A stretch of DNA of 64,000 bases from Verpa conica (Eukaryota; Ascomycota; Pezizomycetes; Pezizales; Morchellaceae), in NCBI GenBank assembly GCA_033030425.1, contig JAUFSD010000017.1, positions 806,001 through 870,000 on the forward strand, in the 5' to 3' direction. The notes beneath the pieces are model-generated. The model made no database searches and was not told the DNA's origin. It saw only the letters and a list, made by a program, of their open reading frames with translations. This document shows positions 47,667 to 59,440 of the stretch, piece by piece; the first letter of the stretch is position 1; the number at the start of each line of letters is the position of its first letter. The position numbers and the translations under genes are program-made.

Positions 47667-49250
47667 ATGTCGACGAAAAAACACCTCGTTGTTTTTAGTG
47701 GAGGCAGCGCGGCTAATAACCTCATCGATGTCTTCAAGAACCTCTGCAAGGACCGTAACCGGGCGCTTGACTTTGTCCTCCCGATTTCTGATAATGGTGG
47801 TAGCACCTCGGAGATCCTAAGGGTGTTCGGGGGTCCGGGGATTGGAGATGTTAGAAGTGAGTATCCGTACCTGCATACTCTCCACGTAAGGGGTAATTAG
47901 GGGCTTATCTATTGGCTACTTCTCTAGGTCGTCTTATCAGACTCGTCCCCGAAGACAGTGAAAACGTCGAATTAACGGCAATCAAGAATCTGCTCAACTA
48001 TCGTCTCCCTCCCTCAAATGATGAAGCACGTATTGAATGGCTCTCTATTGTCGAAGGAACTCATATCCTCTGGAAATATGTCAGTTCCCTTGTCTCTCAA
48101 CCAATACAAATTCTAACCCTTCAAGATCTCATCTGAAAAGCGTGAGCTCCTCCGGTCATTCTTTGTCCTTCTAAACCTCGAGCTCCTCAAACGCCAACGC
48201 CCTAGATCCTCATTCAATTTTCACTCTGCATCAACCGGCAACCTCTTCCTAACTGGAGCACGTATCTTCTTCGGCTCTTTTGAATCCGCTATCTACCTTT
48301 TTCGCTCAATTACCGGGGTCCCTGAAAATGTAGAAGTCATTCCCGCGATCAATTCCAATTTCTCCCATCATATAGCCGCAGGCTTAGTAGACAAGAGTGT
48401 AATCACTGGGCAGAACCAGATTTCTCACCCATCTATTCCCTCTGCCTCACTCGCATCAACAGAATCAGAGCCGAACTCTGCAAACGGCTCTGAAATAGGC
48501 CTTGAAGTATTCGAAGAAGAGATAGAAGAAGATTTCGAAGAAGATGCAAACCTTCCTGGCTCTCTAGCTTCCCTACGCACCCAGAATATCGAGTTCAGTA
48601 AAATTGATGAAGCCGCTCTGTCATCTAGGATTGAACGGATATGGTACATCAATCCTTATGGTCAAGAAATCCGACCCAGCGCCAACCCAAAGGTCATCAC
48701 GGCTATCGAAAACTCCCAGGCCGTCATTTACAGCATAGGGAGTTTATACACCTCCCTCACACCTTGCCTTGTCCTCCGTAATATGGGTGCAGCTCTCGCA
48801 GCGACTGGGCGTAATACACCCAAGATTCTCCTGCTAAACGGTTCCCATGATCGGGAAACGGGACCTGATCACGCTTCGTTCACAGCGACCGAGTTTGTTC
48901 GCGCCGTGGCCCAGTCGTGCGCATATTCTGATTCTTCTACCAGGGGCAAAGAGATAAACCCCCAGGATTGGAATAAATATTTAACACATGTAATATACCT
49001 CGTCGGCAATGGCGCGCCAACCGCAGATGTCGACGAACTAAGGGCTTTAGGTATTGAGGCGTTCCAGGTTTATGGAAGGAAGAATCCAGTGGAGGGGAGA
49101 GGGATGTTGTATGATTCTACATCGCTCACGCAGACACTTGAGATGATACTAGCGAAAAGATTAAGGAAGGCGGAGACAAGGCGGATGACAATGGATACAT
49201 ATGAGAGTTCTAGGGAGAAGAGTGTAAATGCGTGGCCAGTTAAAGAATGA
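47667..49250 (+). CDS. CofD / UPF0052-family protein
   Basis: Three exons, 47667-47856, 47928-48079 and 48126-49250, giving 488 aa; the second intron is only 46 nt. The N-terminus has the family's nucleotide-binding loop VVFSGGSAANNLIDVF, then PISDNGGSTSEILR and GGPGIGDVR joined across intron 1 to SRLIRLV. Later conserved parts are NIEFSKIDEAALSS, INPYGQEIRPSANPKVI, YSIGSLYTSLTPCLVLRNMG and KILLLNGSHDRETGPDHASF. The family includes archaeal and bacterial CofD, which makes coenzyme F420, and YvcK/GlmR, which regulates envelope carbon flow. Fungi do not make F420, so the substrate here is unknown; yeast YNL011C is an uncharacterised relative. An acidic insertion lies at about residues 240-290. 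Cytosolic location is inferred from lack of targeting signals. Confidence 0.88.
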
Positions 49251-49604
49251 TGTAAAGTGAGGCAGTGTTTTTTTTTAAGTACCGGGCTTAATTAGATAGA
49301 AGGGGGTGACTTTTTGCTGTTTCTGGGTACTAGATAGATATGCATGGTTCAGAAACTAGTTTTTTCATCATTGACAGTCGATCATCAGTCATACTCTCCT
49401 CCTAAACTAAACCCTGTAGATCACAGAAAGATTGGACCTAAGAGAAATCACAAACTTGACTAGAAAGCGCGATCCCTATATTGATTCCAACACACAAATC
49501 TAGAAAAAAAATAATACAGATTCGTGAATTTTCCGCAAAAAGCAGTTGTCGCTTCCAACTAGATTCCATTGTTTTTTTAATTAATGTTTGTAGAACCGAT
49601 CCGT
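49251..49604. other. Convergent spacer
   Basis: 354 bp between the ends of the CofD-like gene and P2, consisting of two A/T-rich trailers; nothing else seen. Confidence 0.5.
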
Positions 49605-50185
49605 TTAGTCGAAGAGACCGAAGCCCATGTCCTCGTCGGACTCCTGTAATGGGGTTAGAGATTTTACGTAGGGGAGAGTGGTTGTAGGTGTTGATACGAA
49701 CCTCTTTCTCCTCTTCCTTCTCCTCGGCAGGAGCATCGGCAGCGGCAGCACCACCAGAAGCGGCAGCACCACCACCAGAGGCAGCAGCGCCAGAACCACC
49801 AGATGGTACAGAGGCGAGCTTGGAGGAACCCTCAGCAATCAACTATTAAATGATATCAGTAAACCAATTTCTCATCGCTATCTGAGAACGTATACACGAG
49901 TATGGTGGTCAAAATCAAAAAACTGCGCTACTCCCATAACAAAAGTTTGCGAGTTTCTGGTTCCCGCCTTCATACTCGAGTAGATTTTTCATCGTAAAAA
50001 ATATGGGAAGGATTCTAGTAGCTGACCTCATTGATGTCCTTACCCTCAAGTTCCTTGAGGAGGGAGGAGGCACGATCACCATCGTAGTCGATGCCGACGC
50101 AGTCGAGGAGGTTCTTGATGTCATCGGCAGAGGGAGAGGCGTTTCCGCCAATTTGGAGAAGGAGGTAGGCTGCGAGGTGCTTCAT
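49605..50185 (-). CDS. RPP2: 60S acidic ribosomal protein P2
   Basis: Three exons: 50185-50027, 49842-49702 and 49643-49605, all phase 0, 112 aa. The N-terminus [19 protein letters not shown] and [20 protein letters not shown] identify P2 rather than P1 (P1 starts differently and lacks the MKHLAAYLL signature). The middle continues [16 protein letters not shown] into an Ala/Gly hinge. The C-terminus [12 protein letters not shown], encoded by its own tiny exon, is the universal stalk tail that recruits translational GTPases. P2 forms heterodimers with P1 on uL10 at the ribosomal stalk. The exon layout (a small C-terminal exon) is common in fungal genes. Confidence 0.97.
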
Positions 50186-51277
50186 TTTTATAGTTGTTGG
50201 GTTTTGGTTCTGGCCTGGATGTTAGTGATCGGGACCGAAGTAGGATTGTGGGTGTGGTGGAGAACGTACAGTGGAATGAACAAGAGAAGCAATCAGTTTA
50301 ACCGCGAGGGACCGGGGAAAGCTCTTCGTTGCTCAGAAATGTCGTGATGTGGGTTTGGGGGTTGGAAACAATTTCTTTAGGAAATTCTGCAACTGGATAA
50401 CAGCGTAGTGGGGGGTTGAGGGGTTGTGACTGGTGATGAGTGTATCATCAGGGTTAGAGCCCTATGAGTAGGTGGCTCTTTGAGGTGGCTTCTGAGTATG
50501 TGGCTAGGACCTGAGTATGTGGCGGCGGTAGTGGCTGACGGAACAAAGAAATTGAATGGAAGGCACTCCCTCTTCCGACCCATACACAACACCGAAAAAA
50601 AGACTCCCCCCCACCAATCGACTCGCCACCTACAACATCGCCAGCTTTCACTACACCGTCTATAGGCTCTCTCTCTCTCCAAATCGTCACTCCGCGTTGT
50701 TGTTGACGCGACTTGGCCTGCTGGTCCCTTGGTTGTCATCGTGGTCGTGGTCGTGGTCGCTGTTGTCAGCAATCGGCGCTTTCCCACCTCGAAATTTCCA
50801 GCATCAGTCACCCCCCATAAGCACCACGACTCCCTTCCCCCCCTCTGCTAAAAAACACAGCTGCTACACTGCGGACAACCACCGCAGCTGTAGTTCACGA
50901 TGGTTTTCAGCAACACTGATCCCACGGTACGCCCTTCCTCTATTCTCACCCCTCCCTCTCCCTCTCAGCGTCAACTCGGGCTAACTCGCTGGGCGCGCGA
51001 TCATCGCCTGATTCGTAATCCAGTTCAGTATCTCCTCGATCCTCAGCCGTTATGATCCTTCCGTATCGTCGGCTGGAGCAAACCCCTCTACGGTCTCACG
51101 GCCCGCTCCTTCGAGGGTTAATAGCGAGAGAAAACCTTCCGTTGCCCAGCCGAGTGCGTATTTTTTTCTCGTTGCCCTGTTGCCCCCCCCCCGTGTATGT
51201 TCTATTTTTATGGAGCTATAATAGACTCCCGTAATTTAATTGGCTAGCACTAACAACACTCTGCTGTTGGCTTATAG
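50186..51277. other. P2 / SPT2 divergent region with unresolved SPT2 5' exon(s)
   Basis: Holds the P2 promoter and the start of SPT2. A plausible SPT2 model starts at ATG 50900 (MVFSNTDPT), uses a 42-nt intron (gtacgc...tctcag), a 46-nt exon beginning CGTCAACTCGG, and a ~256-nt intron ending at 51277; the phases fit but the peptide is not family-like. A C10 run lies at 51183-51192. Confidence 0.4.
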
Positions 51278-52536
51278 ATGGTACACCAGCGGTAAAAGCC
51301 ACCACTACCACCACTACAACTACTACTAGTACAAGTACAACACTATCCCGGCCTTTGAATACATCCACGTCAAAACCAGCTACCACTAGCAGTGCCCCAC
51401 GGACTAGCGGCAGCTCTGCAGTGACATCTTCAAAGACTGATGCAGGCGCTATCGCTAAGAAACGCAAGGTTGAGGACTCCCAACAGAATTCAATCGAGAT
51501 GTTAAAGCAGCGGGCAGCACTACTAGCTAAAGTCAAGAAACCGACCCCAGGATCCGCCACGACAGCATCTACTAGTACTAACAAGCCGGCTATTTCGAAA
51601 ATCTCGACTTCTGGTACACGACCTGGTTCTAACTCTGCCGGAAATACCCCAACAGAGTCTGTAAAGAAGCCTGGCTATATGGAGCTCTTGGCTAGAGCAG
51701 CCCAGGCCCAAGCAGAGAAGAAGTCAGCTCCGGGAACAATCACACATAAAGCTCGACCCCAGGTGAAGGAACAACGAGCATGGAAAAAGAAGTTGGAGGA
51801 GCAGAAGGCTGGAAAGGGGGGAGTGAATGGAAATGATAGAAACAGCAAGAGTCCGGGTATCACGTCAGGAAATGAGAAGGGAAGTGCTGCCGGAAAAAAA
51901 GCTGCAGAGACCGTTAAGACCATAGCTGGAAAAAAGGGAGTCGGAGGTGCTGCTGGGAGTACTGATAGTCGGAGGCCATCTTTGGGAAATATTCAAGGTG
52001 CTACAGGCAAGGGAAAGCTTCCGGACAAGGGAAGAAATGGAAGTGTTGTAGATACTGGGATCAAGAGAAAGCGTGAGAGCCCCCCGCGGGGTGGATATGG
52101 TAGCAGCAGTAGGGGTGGGAATGGTTATTCGCTTCCTAGGAAACATACTGGTAGACGCTACGATACCTACGAGGAGGAGGATGAAGATGACGATTTCGTT
52201 GTTGATGATGAAGATGATGTACCTGCACGTGGTCCGAGATACGGTGGTAGTGGTGGTGGGGGAGGGAAAAAGTATGTTATAATTTTTCACCGAATTATTC
52301 CCTGGTATTACTTACTAATCGTCTGAATTTGATATAGATACACATACTACGAATCCGACTATGATTCTGGCAGCGACATGGAGGCGGCAGGTATTGATGT
52401 ACTGGAGGAGGAGGAGCGAAGCAGAAGAGCAGCTTTTATGGAAGACCAGGCAGAAGAGAAGAGAGAGAAAGAGTTGGCAGCCAAGAAGGCAGCTGCAAAG
52501 AAGAAACTGATGGCTGGGAAGTTGGCCAAAAAATGA
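51278..52536 (+). CDS. SPT2: SPT2 chromatin protein (N-terminus unresolved)
   Basis: Two supported exons, 51278-52271 and 52338-52536, joined in phase. Exon 51278 follows a 3' splice site (cttatag) in phase 1, so at least one upstream exon exists. Long low-complexity Ser/Thr/Lys stretches are followed by features of the SPT2 family: YMELLARAAQAQAEKK, KEQRAWKKKLEEQK, a YDTYEEEDEDDDFVVDDEDD acidic patch, and the C-terminal YYESDYDSGSDMEAAGIDVL motif with a Glu/Arg/Lys helix ending KKKLMAGKLAKK. The C-terminal part binds histones H3-H4 in yeast and human Spt2. It acts in the nucleus during transcription-coupled nucleosome handling. The identity rests mainly on the C-terminal motif, which is strong. 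Confidence 0.85.
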
Positions 52537-55052
52537 TCTAGTCCCAAGCTAAAGATAAGTAGAGATTCTAATGGGGGTAGAAGAGAGCAGATGAGTGTTT
52601 TTGATGTAGTCTCTTTTTGGGTCTTGGAAGGGAGGTTCTCTTTGCTGCGTGCGGGGGTTTCGGGGAGTTTTTTTCGTCTTCAAAATTTCTTTAGTGGGAT
52701 TGGCGGTAATGCTTCACATTGTATAAGCGCATTGAGCGGCGTGCGGCTTTAACCACCATTTCCTACTTCTTGTTTCTCTTCTTAGCACCCCATTATACTT
52801 TTGTGTCACTTTTTTTCTTTCCTATTGTTACTCACCCATGGTCTACATTTACCTCTCTTTTGTCATGGGTGTTTAGTTTTATTTTTCTTTCCGTAAAGAT
52901 GGGCCTTATAAGGGAGTTTTGTGTTCCTATGTCTTTTTATCTCATGTTCTCTTTCTGATCTTTATAGGTAGGTGTCACTACTCTCAAGTTCTTGTCCTTT
53001 TTTCTTCGGAGTGTGTTTGGGGTTTCGAGGTGGGGAGTTTGTGTGCTGTTGTAAAACTTGTCAGTACGTTGGCGGTGTAATTGGTACGTGGTTATGGAGG
53101 TTTCGTTTCTTTCTTTTTTTTTTTTTTTAAAAAAAAAGCGATTTTATTGATGGATCTGGTTACAAGCTTTTCATCTGTCTATCTCTATCTCCTACTCGCT
53201 TTCATTGGATGTGACTTTAAACTGCTGAAGCGTGTAAGTAGATGGAGTTCTAGGTAAAATCATTTAGTGTGTCCCGGAGACGACGCTTTCTTTTCTGCTA
53301 TGGGTTCCTTTCCACTTACCATATAATCCTTATTCATATTATTAGTTTGCTTATTCTTTGTATCTCTCTTTCTGCACTTGTTTGGATTCAGGTATAGGCC
53401 TATAGTCTAGCTTTTTTTATCGATCAATACGGATGATAGGTTGTTTACTTATGAAGATACCATACCCCCTTACTCCCTTATATTGCCCCTATATATAAGT
53501 ACACACTGGAATCGGTTACTCCTTTACCTTATTCCTAAACCCTCTACAACAGAGGGACCAACAAGTAATCGGGACAGAAAATACCCTCAACGTTGACAAA
53601 AGTTTAATATTACGCTGGTTCGTCACTACATGTAGTAAGAACCTTTATCCTAGCTGGGCTCCAGCCTGATAGATTCATCATATTTTATCACTCGGTTTTA
53701 GAAATATCAGTCCCTTTCTGCATCTTGAGCCCTAGGCATAAATACAAACGCTTTTTGGAGGCTGGATTTTTGTCTAAAAAAGCTATGAGGAATAACTAAT
53801 ATAAATAAGATCAGGTAACGTAAGACTTATCGAGGAACCAACCTAGCGAAGCCACTCTTCATTTTAGTAGTGCTAGTATATTTAGGTAGGTAATATGAAA
53901 TCGGTTTTGATCTAACTTCTTAGTCACTAGAAGTTTAGTCCAGATAGTGGTTTTTCCCGAAATTCGTATATTCGGAATATATCGCTTGGGTTCTATCCAA
54001 CTTAAAACGGCTCCATATAGGTACTTATAATTACTTCACCTATACCTAACCTAAAGTTTTTAGCACTATAGGGGAACTCTATGGTTCTTACGCAATACTC
54101 TAGCTATACTAAGATATCTTGCTACTAGAAACCTCTACCATCGCGGTCGTTATACTTAATGTGTTATCTCCATATAGTACGAAGCTACTAGTGAATTTAA
54201 AAGGTATCGAGCGAGCCGGAACCTGAAACCCTAACCAGTCGGCTCGATACTTTTTAAATTCGCTAGTACCTACCAATTGTATGGTAGATATGACCCCACG
54301 AATAAACAATGTCTGCACTTTAATCGGTTTCAACTAGTTGTCTTTCCACAAATCCATAATCCGTATTTTATTCAAAAATAGTATCTTTTCACGTATAAAG
54401 TGATTGTACAAAAAGTAGTCCCCAGGTCCTAGCCCATGTCATACATACAAGTCCAGTCCCCCCCCCCCCCAACCAACCCAAACCCGCTAATTGCCCACTG
54501 AATCATAAAGATATCATGCATACTCCACATTAAAAAATAAACACAAAACCCGGTCCGTCCCGCCTTTCTGAAAGACACAGAGTAGGAACAATGGATGTGG
54601 AGAGAAGAAAAGGGAGTATGAATGAAAAGTGACAAGATATAAGAAAAGGGCAAATAAAGAAAAACCAGAGCCCAGGTAGTACCAAAAGATTACCCGCCCC
54701 ACATTTAGAAAAACAAAACAAGACCCCCCGAGAAAATGATTTACACAAAAGGCCCAAGAAGAGACAAACATAAAGCGAGGAGAGAAGAGGAACCCGATAT
54801 ATGCCGGAGTAGTAACGAGATAAGAAGAGAACAGAATAAATAATGCACAAAGGAAGGGTTTTATTTTAAACCCCCTTCCTTGTATACCGTACCCATAACA
54901 CAATTCGCCTCCCAAACATGTAAGAAAAGAAAGAAATCGATATTCAGACAAAAGCTAGTAATCCAACCCAACCGTCTTTACCCATAAACCGCAATTATCC
55001 TATAAAATACTCATTATATGCAACGCCTAAAATTCTTTTAAAGGAGCTATTG
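52537..55052. other. Convergent intergenic region
   Basis: A T-rich trailer of SPT2 (to about 53150), then A+T-rich sequence with one TACATGTA (53627) and a near-perfect inverted repeat (54186-54268), a C13 run at 54458-54470, and an A/G-rich plus strand (54540-54860) that is the T-rich trailer of the minus-strand Dep1/Sds3-like gene. Overlapping hydrophobic minus-strand frames at 54514-54951 are products of that bias. Confidence 0.5.
54186..54268. repeat. Near-perfect inverted repeat (26-bp arms, 31-nt loop)
   Basis: The left arm 54186-54211 (tactagtgaatttaaaaggt...) is the reverse complement of 54243-54268 with two mismatches, both transitions. It could be a foldback remnant or a hairpin-forming transcript end. 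Confidence 0.75.
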
Positions 55053-57945
55053 TCATGAATAGCTCATTCGTGGGCCAAATCTCATATGTGGTGTTTGCAT
55101 TGGCCCTACTCCAAGTGGACCATCATTCTCCTCTTTTAATCTCCTTAGCCCACCATCTGGCGCTTCAACCTCTCGTCCATACATCCTTGCTTCCGCGGGT
55201 GTTGGGCTCCCCAAGTCAATTATTCTTTGCGGCGCTGATGGAGGTCCTTGGTGTGATTCTATACTATTAGCCCGAGCATATAAGTTGAGATGTTGTTGGG
55301 AAGGTGGTTGTAATGGATGCGACGACATTCCAGAGTAGTTGTATTGCAGCGGGCGTTGGAGTGGTTGCGGTTGCGGTTGGTTATGCTGGGGAGAGCGGTT
55401 TGCATGGGAGTGTCCATTACTAATGGGAAAACTAGTCGGTGGTCGAGGGGAGGAGTGCTCTACTTTTATAACATCGTTTTGTAGTAATGAGGATAATGGA
55501 ACGTGTGAGGGCTGTGGGTGACTAGGGTTCATTGACCCTGTTGCAGATGGAACACGCTGTTTAAGGTAAGGAGGCTGCTCAGGCTGATTGGGCACTCCAG
55601 ACGCAGTATGTCGTCGATTATGATGGTGGTGAATATGTACGTGAGGATGCGAATGGGCCTGAGCAGCCTGAGGTGCAGGAGATGGCGGCGAGTTTTGCTG
55701 TGCTTGGGACCAATAAAGAGGCTGGGGCCTTTCATAATGATCATCAGGTAGTCGGTCGCGTATGACAGGTTGTGGTACGGTTGCACTTGCCCGCACCGGT
55801 ACACGTGGAGCGATCTGCAAAAGGAGCGTTAGAGTTCCACCCATGGCGCACACCCTTGTATCTAAAAGGACACCAAGCGAGAAAAACCCGGGGAAATAGT
55901 AACTTACCCCGATGGCTTCTAAATCCTCCATCCGTTCATCTTCAGATGCGCCCAGGACGTCAGGGGCAGCAGGAAATCCAATATGCTTGGAAATTCCTGT
56001 CAAAAGTGCCACTTCCCAATTGTACTGTCTTCGGTGTTGTATTCGAGTACTTGCACGATCCGGTATCCGATAGGTGTATTCTAGAGTTCTGTGTTACTAC
56101 AACTACCCAAACAAAAAAGAGCCGAGGCAAGACAAACCTGAAACTAATGTATCGCCAGCTCTTCGTTCCCTTTGGATATGATACCACAATTCACTGCATT
56201 TATTAAGAGTATTTTCTCGCAATTCTCTTACTCGCTGGAAATATTGTGAATGCACCTGGGCCTTGGTGACTCGAGTTGCAGTATCTAGCGACTCCATACC
56301 GTATTTGTACTGAGCATCTGCTAACCGTACTCTTTCATCTAATTTCTGGTCGATACAAGCTTTCTGCGCGACGTATTCGGGATGAGTGCCTTCTTGTATC
56401 ATCTTCATTTCGATATCAACTCTGCGTAGTTTTTCCGAATAAATTCTGCCGCCAAGTGTCAACAGAACCATTTTACGTCATAGTAAGGCAACTTCGCTTA
56501 GCTCTCACCTATCTTTGAGATGCGCGAAAACACGTTCGATCTCTGCAAGCTCTTCCATGGCGGCCTTTTTCTTTAACGCGCGCTCTACATCTATGTTTGT
56601 TGTCAGAAAACCCCCCACACGAATAATTAAAATTTAGATTTGGAAAAAGAAAAGAGGGGGGTAAAAAGGTTTATTACTATATAGCTTACCTTCATCATCT
56701 GCCCCAATCGTATCGACAGCATCACAATGTTCCTCTTCTGGTGGCACGGGAGCCGCAGCATCTGTATTTTCTTCCATTTCAACCTCAGGAACACGCTCAG
56801 ATTCTTGTTCTTGGTCCGGATTGCTATCGGATTCTTCTACAGTGGGCGTAGCAACCTTGGTGACTGATTTTATCGGGCGAACATCTTTGCCATTAGTCAC
56901 AATTGCAACTTGAGAGTCCTGACGAATTCCGTTAGTGATGACAGGTTGTTCATCGTCCTCTGTGTTTGGCTTCTTCTCCTCTAACGTGCTCACACTGCCA
57001 TTTTCTGATGGTACCTGAGGGGTGTGTACTTTTTTCTTTGGAGGCGGGGTTGAGGGTCTCGCCTTGGATTCTTCCGTAGATCGCACGATTGGTGATTCCT
57101 GTACATCTCTTTTCCGCTTCTTGCTAGGACTCGATTGTGTGGGTGTTGAAGGTGTAGAGTCATCAGCAGCATCATCTGCGAAAGTATCCCCCTGATCAAG
57201 TATAATTTCTTTCCTAGCCGGCATTTCAATCGCGGTTAGTTGGGTAGTGGTAGACGAAGAATCCTTCCTGTGTTGCACCAATTTTGGTCTCTGTTTTTGC
57301 GGGGAATTGTGTAATCTCTCGGTCTCTGCCTCCGAATCCTCGCCAATGTCGCTAAGGCTAGACTCGGAGTCGCGGTCCGAAGCGTGGCCGTTGTGTTTTC
57401 GCCTTGTCCCTGAAAGAGAGGGGCGGGTAGGGCCGTTCAAGTTTTCCAGAGCTCCGGCGGAGAGAGGTTGTGTTTCGACGGCCACTGCAGCGTCTGGTGC
57501 CATTCGATCAGGGATGATCGGCACTTTTGAGCCTTCCGAAGGACCGTCAACGCGGCGGTCGAGTAGCTTCTGAGCCGTAGAACGAGGATGTGATCGAGAA
57601 CGATTGGTGAGGGAGGATAGAATGCCTGAAGGAGGTTCGGAGGATAAGGGTAAAGAATTAGTGGAACGCGTTCGCTTTCGAGACCGCCGTCCTGCTGTGG
57701 TAGGAGGTAGGGGAGTCTTTGGTTAGATTCCTGAGAGGTTGGCCGACTTGTGAGAAGGAGGAGGAGGGGATAGAAAGGGAAGGGAGTGTGGGGGTTGATG
57801 GGATAATTGGAGAGACGGATGAGATTAGGGAGCGGGGAGGGGGAGAGAAAAGGAGGAGAGGGAGAGGGAGAGGAGTGGTACCAGATTCTTCCAGAGCTAT
57901 GGTAGAGGGACGAGATCTGCTGCCGCGTTTTAGAGCTGGTGTCAT
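55053..57945 (-). CDS. Sds3/Dep1-like subunit of the Rpd3L-Sin3 histone deacetylase complex
   Basis: Six exons: 57945-57882, 57691-56690, 56590-56509, 56445-56138, 56080-55908 and 55814-55053; phases agree, 796 aa. Residues 1-355 are disordered, Ser/Glu/Pro-rich with basic patches (KKRKRDV). The Sds3-like domain covers ~356-486: a helix VERALKKKAAMEELAEIERV, then YSEKLRRVDIEMKMIQEGTH, PEYVAQKACIDQKLDERVRL and a helical RRERAGDT-type end (QRERRAGDTLV). C-terminal to it is a second conserved block, YRIPDRASTRIQHRRQYNWEV, and EVALLTGISKHIGFPAAPDVL, before a long His/Gln/Pro-rich tail. Sds3 and Dep1 dimerise to hold the Sin3 complex together for gene repression. Whether this is the Sds3 or Dep1 orthologue is not decided here. 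The 3' end of intron 1 is a NAGNAG site (cagcag), so products may differ by one residue. Confidence 0.85.
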
Positions 57946-59440
57946 GCTATGAGGAGCGGATGAGGTGAGATGGCTGCAGAGTGACGAGGTATGTAGATGC
58001 AGAAGGAGGAGGAGGAGTGGTAATAATAGTGGAGGTAGCACAGTGTGATGTTGAGTATGATGGTGACGTCTGGCGGGAGGATTGACGGCCAGAAGGGGTA
58101 GGGACTCAACAGAGCCGCTGCAAAGAAGTGTTGGTGCCGGGGGGGGGGATCTGGTGAAGCGGATAACTCAGACTGGCGTTTTTTGTTAGACAAATGGAAG
58201 AGAAGAGGACAGAGAGAGAGAGGAGACAGAGGAGGAGGAGACAGAGGAGAAGAATAAGAAGAGACAAGGGAAAGAGGGAGAGGAGAAAAGAGAAAAGGAA
58301 CAAGTTAGAGAATGAAAGAATAATCGGATAGAAAGAACAAGAAGCCAAAGATCAGAGACTTTAGAAGAGGAGAGAGAGAGACACCTTCTGGTTCCTACGG
58401 CGGATGATGGTTGAAGGAGGCAGACAGACGGTCCCAAAGATACACACAAGATACGTAGAGATAGCGGTCTGAAGAGTTTGCAGCCACAGTAGAACCCCGA
58501 CGATTATCCAAATGGAGAGGAGAGCCAGGAGGCAGCCTGCCGACAGACGAATGACGGGCTCTGGGTGGAGGCGATTCTGGGGTGGGCCTCGGGGTGGCAG
58601 TGGTGGAGTTGTTGCTGGTGGGGGAGGATGTTTCGTGCAGAGCGTCCAGGTACATACAGCGAGAAGAGAAAACACCGGCGGAGAAGGGCGAGGGTATAGT
58701 ACATCAGTAGTCAATACCCCCCCCCCAGCCTCCACCGACTAAGTAGGTACATACCTACAATGGAATCCCTCCTCACCACCACCCCCCCCCCAGGTAATAA
58801 GTAAGCAGTACATGTGCCCGCATCCTCTCCTTCAATCAACAAGCTCTTGCACTTTACATAGAACTCCATACATGTACACTTACATACTGCCTACATGAAT
58901 ACATTTATTAACCATTCGAAAATCCCCTTCTCTATCGCTCGCGCGCAATACCAATAACCTGCCCCCATACTCTACTTCCCACCCAGACATACAGACACCA
59001 CACACACACACCCACACATCACTCGCCCACACATATCACACACACATCCCAGTTCTGCGCGGGAACTGATCAGAACTGGGCGATTGTGCTGCCGGCTTGT
59101 GCGCCAAGAATCCCGGGGCAGAGCGAGGGAACTTCTGCTGTGTCGTGCGTCCCGCCCTGCCAATCCATCGCCCAACAACGCCATTGTCAGGCGCATACGT
59201 GCACTTGTCTATATATTTCTTTATTTTTTTATCCGGCGCGCCTGACACGCCAGGAACCCTTGTCCGCCAAAGAAAATCTCCACCCAACCTCGAATACTGA
59301 AAAAGGAAAGAAAGAAGAAAAGCAGTCAAAAAGAGTGTGAACGAGAGAAGAATCATCATCACTCTCTCAAACAGCACTCAACTAATCAACACTCTTTTTT
59401 TATTTTTTATTTTTTTTACCCCGCAATCATTACTGCAGCG
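57946..59440. other. Divergent upstream region of the Sds3/Dep1-like gene and NOP12
   Basis: Near the minus-strand start the plus strand is G/A-rich (58195-58390), i.e. a C/T-rich leader for that gene. It also contains a G10 run at 58139-58148, C10 runs at 58717-58726 and 58782-58791, a TACATGTA at 58869-58876 and CA repeats near 58999-59044. No gene is supported; several overlapping frames on both strands are products of the biased composition. Confidence 0.45.

Noticed and set aside
54514..54951. Two overlapping hydrophobic minus-strand frames of 106-145 codons
   Set aside because: They lie in the T-rich trailer of the Dep1/Sds3-like gene, overlap each other in different frames and have Phe/Leu/Ser bias with no motif.
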